From the NCBI RefSeq assembly GCF_033807575.1, contig NC_084704.1, positions 30,853,968-30,917,967 of the forward strand: a stretch of 64,000 bases of DNA, in the 5' to 3' direction. The stretch is from Cydia pomonella. Lineage: Eukaryota; Arthropoda; Insecta; Lepidoptera; Tortricidae. The position numbers and the translations under genes were made by a program. Below, piece by piece: positions 55,501 through 64,000 of the stretch (the first letter of the stretch is position 1; each line of letters opens with the position of its first letter). The notes beneath the pieces are model-generated. The model saw only the letters and a program-made list of their open reading frames with translations. It was not told where the DNA came from and searched no databases.

Positions 55501-58500
55501 GCTCGCCGTCGGCAGGGTGTTCATCCTCACACCCTAGAACCTAAATGGTCGCGTACTGTGCGGTTTAAGAGGAATTTCCTCCCGCGAACGCTTCGGCTGT
55601 GGAATGAGCTTCCTGCCGAGGTTTTCCCGAGGGGCTACAGTATGGGGTTCTTCAAAAAAGGAGTGTACAGGTTTTTAAAGGGTCGGCAACGCGCATGTAA
55701 TGCCTCTGGTGTTGCAGGCGTCCATAGGCTGCGGTGACTGCTTACCATCAGGCGGGCCGTATGCTTGTTTGCCACCGTCGTGGTATAAAAAAAAAAAAAA
55801 AAAAGAAGGAGCTACGACACGCAAAGATCATTAGAATAAGTGTTAGTGCATTTTCTTCGGATACTTTTCACAGCTTAATTTGCTGCTTGTTAAGGTCTTC
55901 AATTATTGGTTAGTTATTTGCACGTAGTTATCCTCTGCTTTTGCTTAGTTTCCCAGGCTCTAATACATATGCACAAATATCTTGCACCTCGCCTTAAAAT
56001 AAGTTCCTTAACTAAAGGCTTGTGACCGAGCGTTTATAAAAAAAAAACGGAATATATACCTGAGTACCAGGCACGAGCGTGGCCGTCCTCTGCCTCCGCT
56101 CATCGCCCCAGGCCCCCAAGTACGAGTTGAGCACGACGAGCTGCCGCTCCCGGTGCGCCTCGTCGTGCGCGCGCACGTTCACGTGCAGCGCCGTGTTGGG
56201 CGCGGGCCAGTCGCGCGCCGCGTCCATCAAGTTCAGCGTGAACGAGTGGAGAATAGGCCTAAGCCTGGAAACAGGCTATATATATTACATACTCGTAGTT
56301 ACTTACTTATATAGTAGGTATCTACTTATGTATGTAGTAGTACTTATGTACGAAATATCATTGGATATTTACCAGTCGCTTTTCGATGAAGGAAAACGTC
56401 GTGAGGAAACCGGCCTAAATCCCAATAAGGCCTAGTTTGCCCTCTGGGTCTAGGTCAGATGGCACTCGCTTTCGTAAAAATTAGTGCCTACGTCAATCTC
56501 AAGATTAGTTGCCAAGCGGACCCCAGGTTCCCATGAGCCGTGGCAAAATGCCGAAGAGTGAAGATTAATGTGTGTAGAGGTCTGCAAAATAATATGAACA
56601 TATTTTGCAGACCTCAATTATGCGTTTCGATTTTTTATTTGCGGCAAAGAGATAGGAATGTTTACGTTGGTTCATGGTTCATGGACCGTGTCCGTTGTGG
56701 CTTCCATACGTGATTCGGGCACCTAGTCTGGACCGGTCTTTAAGTAGATTTGAAATTATATAGGAAATAACATCATACACATGCAGTATGACCTACATAT
56801 GCTATGCATCAATATCGCTGAGATTAGAACTACTTAGGTACACCTGGTGTCAACTATATATTTTTTGGGATCAAAAGAAGTTTACCTTCCATGTATGACT
56901 AGTTGGTACCCTGGTGGGATTCCTTTGGGTAATAGTGCTGTGATGTTTGGTCGCCAAAGAGGTTCATCTTCCGAAGCCGGCGCATCTAAACTAGGTCTAA
57001 GGGGCACCTGTAACGACGAAGTCATGTAGTCCATACAACAACAGAATCCACGCAAAACTACGTGTTTAGTACACACTTGACAGCTAAATAATCTCTGGAC
57101 CTACAGATTAATGTTTTTTTTAAGACTACAAAATCCCATTGCCATAAAAGTGTTTTTCAACCTGTGTACATCATTTGGGGGTTGTGAAACCACCACAAGG
57201 TCATGGGGACTCGCAAAACCTATAAGTAAACAAGCAATTCAGTATACCTATACATACAGCCCAAGACCCCAATTCTCTATGGGTCGCAGACATTTTTTTC
57301 ATGCCAAGGGGAGTGGAACGCAAACATCTTTAATTAAAAAGGTTCAAAAACACAAAAGAAAAGCCTCACCTCTACAGCAGACGGTGCCAGCATCGGGTAC
57401 AAGTCAGCTTTCTGCACATTGAGCGTTGCGTCTCGGATCCCGGCCACCTGCAGCCAGAGAGCGCCGACGGGCGACGGCGTCCGGTGCGCGTAGTTGCAGT
57501 AGTGCTCCCCGTCCACCGCCCAGAACGACTCCGTCTCGTCCACGATCGCTTCTATCGTGAACGGACGGCCCATTTTGAAGGGAAATGATCTGAAAAACCG
57601 ATCGGGTATTTTAAGCGCTAGTTCTATGGAAATAATTTTCGTAGTGAGGGACAGAGAGGGATGTATGTAGATGGAAAGGAAAACCCACGCAAGTATAAAA
57701 GACAATAGCGCTAAGCCTCGTACCAAATATACCTATGAAATCGATGCGCACATTTTTCGCCGATTAAAAAAATAATATAGTTGTTTTTAACCCGCTATCA
57801 AATAAATAAGTGAAAATTTTCAATATGGTTCACTACATATTTGTTTGTTGTTTCTGTCAGAATCAGAACTCCGGCTTCCGAGTCCGGTTTTCGTTCTAAG
57901 TGCAGAGCGGGCTTTTTGTAAAGAACTCAAGTACCTACTCAATTTTTATTGACACCAGCTCACTAATTATAGTAATTATCCTCGACCTTAATTCCTGAGT
58001 ACTTAGCCCTAATTTAGCTCTAAGTACCCTAATTATTGTTGTAGCGATACTACATAGATCTATCTGCTATTTGTGAACTATGTAGCACTAGCAATAAGTG
58101 CAAATTACACTTATATTTTGTTGCGTCTACACCACCAACAAACGTAAGATTATTTCTCTAAAGTCGTCTACATTTCGATGGTTTTAATTTAAGTAGCTAT
58201 TAGTTTTCCCTGTTTGTAGTTTTTGATATGTTACCTAAATGCAGTAGTTTCTTCTATCCCCCACTTGTTATGCCGCCGCGTGTTCCGCACCACGTAGCAC
58301 TGCGGGACCCGAACGTTGAAGTGGACTGCGATGTCCCCTGTGCCGTTGTTAGGGTCTCCGTATCCTATGTTAATTGTAAACCTGAAATAAAAATGACAAT
58401 GTATACTATAGGTTACCCAAGCTGCCCAGGACCGGAGTCAGTGGAAGAAAATGCAGCACGGGGTAACAGGATGGAAAGAAGAAAAATATAGTATAGATAT

Positions 58501-59793
58501 GTACAGTAGTAGGAGTGCTTTAATAGTTATTTGTTTTACAAGAGGGCAAAGTTGTTGTTTAATCGCTCGTGCTAATATTGATACCCGAGCAAGCGAGATT
58601 CCAAAATTGAACCACGAGCGTAGCGTGTGCTTCGAGAGTTGAATTGTGAGTGTTGCGAAGGTTTCAAGGCACGAGGGTTAAACAAATCTTGCCTCCAAAT
58701 GAAACTCACCGCACTAACGCGAGGAAAATACTAACTATGAAAACCGTTTTGAATTAGGTAGATGGCGAAATTACCATGGTAAGTCCTCTGTCGGTGTGCC
58801 GGTGCAGAGAATGTGTGTTCCGACCGCCAGTGGCTCCTTGAGGGTCTGGTTGAACTTGACATCTCGGGCTTCGGCCAACTGACACTGAAACATGATAGAT
58901 AAACGTTACTGATTATCGTTATGTCGAAAGAAAACACCATAAGCTTCGGCTGAAACTCAAGAACTATATTTTTTATTTATTTACAATCGATACACGTACG
59001 TCGAATGCTCTTGAGATAAGATATGAGTTAAAAAGACGCGTGTGTTGATTAAAATATTGACTTAATTTCCTAAAACATGCATGTTAAGATTGTTAAGTAA
59101 AGTTCCCGAGCCGCACAGAGCTGGCATAGGGATTATAGAATTTCCGTCATAGAAAGCTGTAAGTACCTAGTTGCCAAAGATGATAATACTGATACCGAAA
59201 AGTTCTACTAGGTATTCAATTAAATATCAGAACTATTTGCACATACCTACGTGGCAAAGATCTGCAGTTTTAAGGAAAAATTTTCAATATTAACGTTTGT
59301 TTAACTAGTTTCCTAGCAATAGCATAATTACATATTAATTCTCTTGGACTCACTTTCTTAGGTATGTATATCAGCCATGGCTACCATCGAACTATTTATA
59401 ATATACTGAAAAAGCACGCGTGTTTAATATCTAGGATTATGAGCCAAAAATCGGTGGAATAAAAACGTCGTTTTGAGCAAGTGTGTTGAAATAGTATTTT
59501 ATGCAACAGTTGTATAAGAAGGGTCAAAAAAGGCGAGTGGCGAGAGTTACAATGTGAGCCGGAGCCGAAGGCGTAGGCGAACATTGTAAAGGAATACGCC
59601 ACGAGAATTTTTTGACCTACTTATACAACGTTGCATACAATATTTTTCCTACGAGTCAACAAAAATAAATCTTAATTTAGGTAAACAAATTACAGCAAAA
59701 GTATATAGCCAAGACGCGCGAGCATACCTTGTTACGCGCCCGGCCCGCCCCGGGCCGCGGCCGGCCGGTCAGCGACACCTCCTCGTAACTCAT
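52383..59793 (-). CDS. Tandem-repeat galectin (7 coding exons, 357 aa, two carbohydrate-recognition domains)
   Basis: Galectins bind beta-galactosides in cytoplasm or, after leaderless secretion, outside the cell; insect members are linked to immunity and adhesion. Exons on the minus strand: 59793-59728, 58884-58775, 58381-58235, 57589-57370, 57007-56886, 56264-56060, 52586-52383 (TGA). All phases match and total 1074 nt. There is no signal peptide. CRD1 (about aa 40-178) has H79-N81-R83, N92, W99 and E102, but T104 where the conserved arginine is expected. CRD2 (about aa 205-345) has H249-N251-R253, N268, W274, E277 and R279, the full set. The last intron holds a 3-kb LINE in antisense. Domain assignment is firm; the ligand is unknown. 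Confidence 0.93.
52759..55803 (+). mobile_element. Non-LTR retrotransposon (LINE, CR1/Jockey group) in the last galectin intron
   Basis: One open frame, 52771-55737, 988 aa. The N-terminal endonuclease has FCNIRGLHS (aa 22-30), TET (50-52), GDFNAHH (157-163) and SDHCLV (231-236). The reverse transcriptase has SLDIAKAFD (607-615), GVPQGS (665-670) and YADD (693-696). The tail ends TGGTATA plus poly(A). AGAAGGA at 52752-52758 and again at 55804-55810 is a possible 7-nt target duplication. No ORF1 was seen: the element starts about 12 nt before this ATG, so it is probably 5'-truncated just at ORF2. The frame has no stop or frameshift, so the insertion is young. It lies antisense to the galectin gene. 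Confidence 0.93.
56060..56264 (-). CDS. Galectin exon 6 (aa 222-290), CRD2 core
   Basis: After TGTTTCCAG it reads LRPILHSFTLNLMD, NTALHVNVRAH and QLVVLNSYLGAWGDERRQR, containing all seven usual sugar-contact residues. It ends ACTCAG/GTATAT in phase 0. Strongly GC-rich. Confidence 0.92.
56335..56565 (+). mobile_element. SINE-type repeat in galectin intron 5
   Basis: It has TACGAAATATCATTGGATAT, CGTCGTGAGGAAACCGGCC, CCAATAAGGCCTAGTTTGCC, CAGATGGCACTCGCTTTCGT and GGACCCCAGGTTCCCATGAG, a very common lepidopteran SINE body. Part of it is shared with 62633-62940. Confidence 0.7.
56577..56615. repeat. Perfect 15-bp hairpin
   Basis: GAGGTCTGCAAAATA and TATTTTGCAGACCTC are exact complements, nine bases apart. 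Confidence 0.65.
56886..57007 (-). CDS. Galectin exon 5 (aa 182-222), linker and start of CRD2
   Basis: After GTCGTTACAG it reads VPLRPSLDAPASEDEPLW (linker) then LLPKGIPPGYQLVIHG, the usual opening of a galectin domain. It ends GGAAG/GTAAAC. Confidence 0.9.
57370..57589 (-). CDS. Galectin exon 4 (aa 108-181), second half of CRD1
   Basis: After TTTTTCAG it reads SFPFKMGRPFTIEAIV, AVDGEHYCNYAHR and ALWLQVAGIRDATLNVQ, the standard second half of a galectin fold. It ends GTAGAG/GTGAGG in phase 0. Confidence 0.93.
58235..58381 (-). CDS. Galectin exon 3 (aa 59-108), first half of CRD1
   Basis: After TTTATTTCAG it reads FTINIGYGDP, then DIAVHFNVRV (H79, N81, R83) and VVRNTRRHNKWGIEETTAF. It ends TTTAG/GTAACA. 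Confidence 0.92.
58775..58884 (-). CDS. Galectin exon 2 (aa 23-59)
   Basis: After ATGTTTCAG it reads CQLAEARDVKFNQTLKEPL, then AVGTHILCTGTPTEDLP, and ends CCATG/GTAATT with two bases of a tryptophan codon. A second AG six bases inside the exon could shift the start by two codons without changing frame. Confidence 0.85.
59494..59646. repeat. Foldback element upstream of the galectin start exon
   Basis: Arms of about 48 nt: GTATTTTATGCAACAGTTGT, ATAAGAAGGGTCAAAAAAGG, CGAGTGGCG against CGCCACGAG...TTTTTTGACC...ACAACGTTGCATACAATATT. It lies in the first galectin intron. Confidence 0.72.
59728..59793 (-). CDS. Galectin exon 1 (aa 1-22)
   Basis: ATG at 59793, preceded in frame by a TGA about 50 nt upstream with no other ATG between, so this start is well defined if transcription begins upstream. 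It reads MSYEEVSLTGRPRPGAG and ends AAG/GTATGC in phase 0. The exon is very GC-rich. Confidence 0.75.
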
Positions 59794-62098
59794 GAGGCCC
59801 TGGTACTTGCTACTTGCTAAATTAATTTTTTGGACAGTTTTTTCTCAATTTTGGCAACCGTAGCCTACGGAGACTAACAAGCAACGCTAAGCGGTCTTCG
59901 TAGTCTATGGGTGTTGCTATATTACGGGTGTCACATGCGTGTTTCTGACTTATGAAGTAATTATTTTTACTATGCAACCAAATGAATATTTTGTAAGTTG
60001 GCAGCAATGCACTTAGTTTAAAACTGTATTCGTTTTGGTTTTGTTAGGTTGGTAGCCATTAATCGCAGTAACGTTATAGCTTATAAAAGCACAAGAGCTT
60101 TTATGAGGAATAGACAATATAGACTTTCTTGAAATCTTTTATGTATGTTCTTATATTCGTGTTAATGAATGCATAAATGACAGATAACAGTAGAGGAGTA
60201 GGAAAAAATAATTAACCGTCAGTACTGTTAATTAGCAAAAACAATTGATAACCTTACGTAACTTCCGTTTGATTACCACAAAGTTTTACGATTATTAATG
60301 AAGTGGAATTTTTACAAGATGGCTGAAGGCACAGTAACTGTAACGGCTGTACTGTAAACTTGTACGTGTATTATATTATAACGGTGCCTAGTCACCTTTT
60401 AGCGCTTACTTCATAATTGCCACATATTAAATGACTTAGGTATGGTACGTTTGTTTATCTTTGCCACATCATAAAAAACTAAGCAACTTTATTATCGGTC
60501 ACATACATTATATCAGACTGATATCGATATTAGTTATGTAGTGTGACGGATCATATTAAGTACTTATTAACTTTTCTTATGTGTGTCATGCTCATGACCA
60601 AAAATCGTGGTCTCAAGCCTCGGTTGTGCTGTATTTAAAAGCGAAAAAATCGTTCGTTTTTAAGAACATTTTTGTCATTTTTTTTTACATTAAAAAAATG
60701 ACTTCACAATTCGGTAAGGATCAGGATCATTATTATCAATATTATCATACACAGACAGGTTATTGACGGGTAGAACTCATACAAATTTTAAGCCCTACTT
60801 AGAGGTGGACCAGGCCAAGTTTTCATTCCTAAATGCTACGTCAAGTATGGCGCTCCTATGGTATAAACTAGTATAAAGGTATATAAGTATGTCAAGTATT
60901 AAAGTCAAGGTATTAATATCGACACGGCCAAAGTGCCAAAAATATGTACCTACCTACACACTACCTTATTAATGTTCTATGCATTAATTACCTAAATAAG
61001 GTGGAGATGTATAGGTAGGTATTTTACCTCCTGGTACTGTTTGTTGCTATGCATTGTCACTGCCAAGTTGGTATTGCTGGACCAACTAAATTGAGTACTA
61101 GTAGATTAATTCACATTTACCTTCATGTTTTCGCAGTCAAGTCAAACGGAACCCTTAGTTTCGTCTTGTCCGTTTGTTGGTCCATTTTATTTTACAAATC
61201 TCCTGATTTGTTTCATTTTACTCGGAAAATATAGGTATACGGTATATTTTAATGAAATTTGAAACGTAGATGTATTTTGATAGCCGCTACGCCCGCTACG
61301 TATTTTATTGTAGTTCTTTTTCTATCGTGTAGAAGCACGGAACCCTCCATTATGAGTGGTAAGCTCCGAAAACCGGGTTTTTGCATAATATTGCAGTAAG
61401 TATGCACTCGTCTTTATTATTCAGGCAGTGAACGAGTAATCGACAATGTTTTTGAAATGCACTTGTTTGCAACGACTACTCGTATTGCCAATTACCATTT
61501 CGAAGAGAATTTCTAAAGCATATATCCTCTTCGGAAAAAGAGTCTACTTTTATTATTATTTTAAGTGATTTGATATTCATAAAATATCCTTATTTTCCAA
61601 GAGAAAGCACAGGTAATAAAATGTCATTCCGACAATCTATGACTTATTTACTCCTTTAGCCTAAAAAAATTTTTGTAGGAACAATTTTTTAGGCAATTAC
61701 ATCACACGCCCTGTTTCGTAGTCCTGTCACCTACTGTGAATGTCTGTCGCTAATATAACATAGAATTCGTTAGATGTAATGAAACTTAACTAATTGTGCC
61801 TGTTAATTAAAAGAATAGGTTAAGGCTAGGTTTAGGTCACTTTATTGCATAATTAGCGCGCTCAATTAGGCTAGACGCAGTAAATCGTCTCATAAAGACG
61901 CTACGTTTCGCCAGACATTTGGCAGAAAGTTATTGGGTAGGGGAGACTGGGGTCATTTCATTTGGGACGTTTTTGACTACTCCACTCTCATTTTCATCTA
62001 ATTTGTTGGGTAAGAGTTCTTAATGTGTCTGTCCTGAATGCCAAACATTTTCCTTCTTGGGAGTCCACTAGCAAGCTTGTTTTAAATGAACCCTAACG

Positions 62099-62300
62099 GC
62101 CTGCTAGCCTAGTCTGTAGAGACCTTACCTATGAAGCAGGTGTTCCTCGGCCGAATCCCGGCCAGGGCATTGTGTGTTTGTCACGAATATTTTGTTCCTG
62201 AGTTATGGATGTATGCTATGATCTAAGTATATATATTTATCTATAAAAGTATATGTATATCGTCACATAGTACAAGCTTTATTTAATTTGGGGCTAGGCA
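62099..62300 (+). mobile_element. Diverged tRNA-derived SINE
   Basis: TAGCCTAGTCTGTAGAGACC, CCGAATCCCGGCCAGGGCAT and TGTTCCTGAGTTATGGATGT correspond to the A box, B box and body of the SINE at 11664-11938. Confidence 0.65.
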
Positions 62301-62632
62301 CGGGCTAGGTCGATCTAGTAAAGAAGACGGCCATTTTACAAGCCTACCTATGCTTATTTTGGCAGACAGCGAAGCCAATTAAGTACATATGTACCTATTG
62401 TAAATTTAATTAGTATATTGCAATGAATGTTGACCTCAAGGGCCATCAGTGAGATCATCACAAGGCACGTACCTTTTAAGGAACAAACGTCGGCCAATAT
62501 GTCCACTCACGCGTACAGAATGTATGATAAGTCATTGATTATAGTATTGGAGGAAATTCAGCTTAATATATGCTCGAGAGCCTATACTGTCGTTGCATTT
62601 GGCACTAATGAATTATTGATGTTAAATACCTT

Positions 62633-62940
62633 TAGCCAATTGGTAAGACGTGCGGCTTCCAAGCCGAGGCGATCCTTGTTCAAACTCCGGCTCGTACCAA
62701 CGAGTGCCTTGTAACGTACCTACTATGTGCGAAATATCATTTGAATTTTGATAGCTATTTTACCCGTGAATGAGGAGGAAAACATTGTGAGGAAACATGC
62801 ATACATTCAAATGAATTTATTTATGTCTAAAATCTCTAAGTCATATAGATATTGGGCTCGCGTGGTGATGTATACAACGTTGAAGAATTTATTGGGCCCT
62901 CCAGGGGCTCAAGGCGACCTACCTTTAGGTAATCGTTGAG
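62633..62940 (+). mobile_element. SINE with tRNA-like head
   Basis: TTAGCCAATTGGTAAGACGT, CTTCCAAGCCGAGG and GTTCAAACTCC form a tRNA-like head. TGCGAAATATCATTTGAATT and GAGGAAAACATTGTGAGGAA follow, resembling 56335-56565, and a tail with CAAGGCGACCTACC. Confidence 0.6.
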
Positions 62941-64000
62941 ATAGCTCAATTTGCTGAAAGGAAACATTCTCAAACTCTTTCTCTCTCTCATCTTAGCGTT
63001 TCTATTCCGGTTGCGTCCTCAAGCTTCTGTTTCGTAGGCCCAGGATCCGTTTTCCAGCAAGTTCTCAATTGAAGCAGGCATTCATCCTTAAATATCCTTA
63101 AATTAATGGGAAAGTTCGCGTGTTGCGTGTTACAAAACGATCAGTCGTAAGTATATACTATAAATATCACCCTGTGTTAAGGGGAACTACACAATCCAAA
63201 TGTTATTGTATATACTTACGGGTCAACAGAGGTCATGTAGCGATATGCTATTTGCTAAAGTATTCTAACGAAGTTAAGGTTACAATAATTTGGGTTTTTT
63301 AACCGTCTTCAATATTTCTGAAAGAGGTGGTTCTCAATATAGTTATATGTTTTTTAGGACTTCATACGTATAGGTATCACAGGAAGTAACGCGCGATAGG
63401 GGAGGATAAACGTGCTGATCGATCATTTTCAATATACTTAGTTAGTAGTAAAGGCGGAAATGAAATCTTCAGCAATTATTTACCCCACCAAAAGTTATAT
63501 ACGATGACATCACATTTTCTTTGAAGTTCGCCGGGATAAAAACAGAAGTCAGAAATAATGTGATAGATATAGCTACTTACTAATGAGAACGCGGTGATGA
63601 TCTATTTTTGCAGGCCATTTGGTTACCGCGGTCTTGGAATTTACGATTCACTTCTGTTTTATACTCGTATGAATGTTAATTGAGACTATCCAGCTAAATA
63701 AACAAACTATGGGTACTCGCATTGGCCTTTAAGTACTTAGTTGTTGATTGATTGTATCGTGTTTTTTTTACTTTTTAACCCAGATCGTGGCTGTTTGTAT
63801 GATTGTTAATACAAATTAATTAAAGTTCCCAAATATCTCCACAAAACAAATACAGATTTTTTTCTGTACAAATTTGTAATACCTACGTCCGCGATGGTTT
63901 TTAGATAGGTATTCAATAGGAAGTGCAATCTTGCAGCATAATCATTGATCTCGGTATTTGCAAGATTCAAGAGATCCAATCTCGCAAATCTACATATGCC

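Larger units (their letters stand above)
59794..64000. other. Region upstream of the galectin start codon
   Basis: AT-rich. The galectin promoter should lie in its first part but no clear core element was found. The only other features seen are two SINEs. Short open frames here have no recognisable family. Confidence 0.4.

Noticed and set aside
52771..55737. The 988-aa frame as a host gene
   Set aside because: Endonuclease and reverse-transcriptase motifs, poly(A) tail and a possible target duplication mark it as a LINE.
62635..62710. Possible tRNA gene
   Set aside because: It has A- and B-box-like parts but no closed acceptor stem and continues into a SINE body. The same reasoning applies to 11664, 24690, 31900 and 47777.
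1..64000. CRISPR array, rRNA, bacterial operon or integrated virus
   Set aside because: No regularly spaced short repeats with unique spacers, no rRNA-like sequence and no viral structural or replication genes were seen; spliced insect genes fill the coding content.

Overview
The window looks like nuclear DNA of an insect, most likely a moth or butterfly (Lepidoptera). It is AT-rich, with large introns. It carries tRNA-derived SINEs, small foldback elements and non-LTR retrotransposons of types I know from lepidopteran genomes, and its three host genes code for insect-like proteins. I cannot name the species.

Three host genes lie in a row, all on the minus strand, so transcription runs from high to low coordinates. 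(1) A two-domain galectin, 7 coding exons between 59793 and 52383, 357 aa. (2) Glycogen phosphorylase (GlyP), 10 coding exons between 48407 and 32069, 841 aa, with the Ser14 phosphorylation site, AMP-site residues, catalytic residues and the pyridoxal-phosphate lysine K680 all in place. (3) The 5' part of a Dscam-family cell-adhesion gene: a signal-peptide exon (14954-14906) and the first Ig-domain exon (890-706). The rest lies beyond base 1. A non-coding first exon/promoter near 28.6-28.9 kb is likely but not proven. Exon joins were built by hand from splice sites, reading phase and family similarity; phases agree at every join.

The most unusual structure is a recurrent pattern of local exon duplication. 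At four exons (Dscam Ig1; GlyP exons 3, 7 and 9) the intron just 3' of the real exon holds two or three tandem extra copies of an 'intron-head plus exon' unit. Most are decayed. One extra copy of GlyP exon 7 (34402-34519) keeps an open frame, the same phase and both splice sites. It sits only 31 nt from the canonical exon, so the two could hardly be spliced together. It is a candidate mutually exclusive exon in the catalytic half of the enzyme.

The remainder is mobile DNA and intergenic or intronic sequence. There is a LINE with a 988-aa open reading frame in the last galectin intron (antisense to the gene), a 5'-truncated RTE-like LINE at 18.5-19.5 kb, LINE 3'-tail fragments, several SINEs, two near-full copies of a ~710-bp repeat, a candidate 1.9-kb terminal-inverted-repeat element, and many foldback elements. 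Two copies of a ~232-bp repeat sit in opposite orientation in GlyP introns 2 and 9, bracketing exons 3-9. No rRNA, CRISPR array or convincing free-standing tRNA gene was seen.
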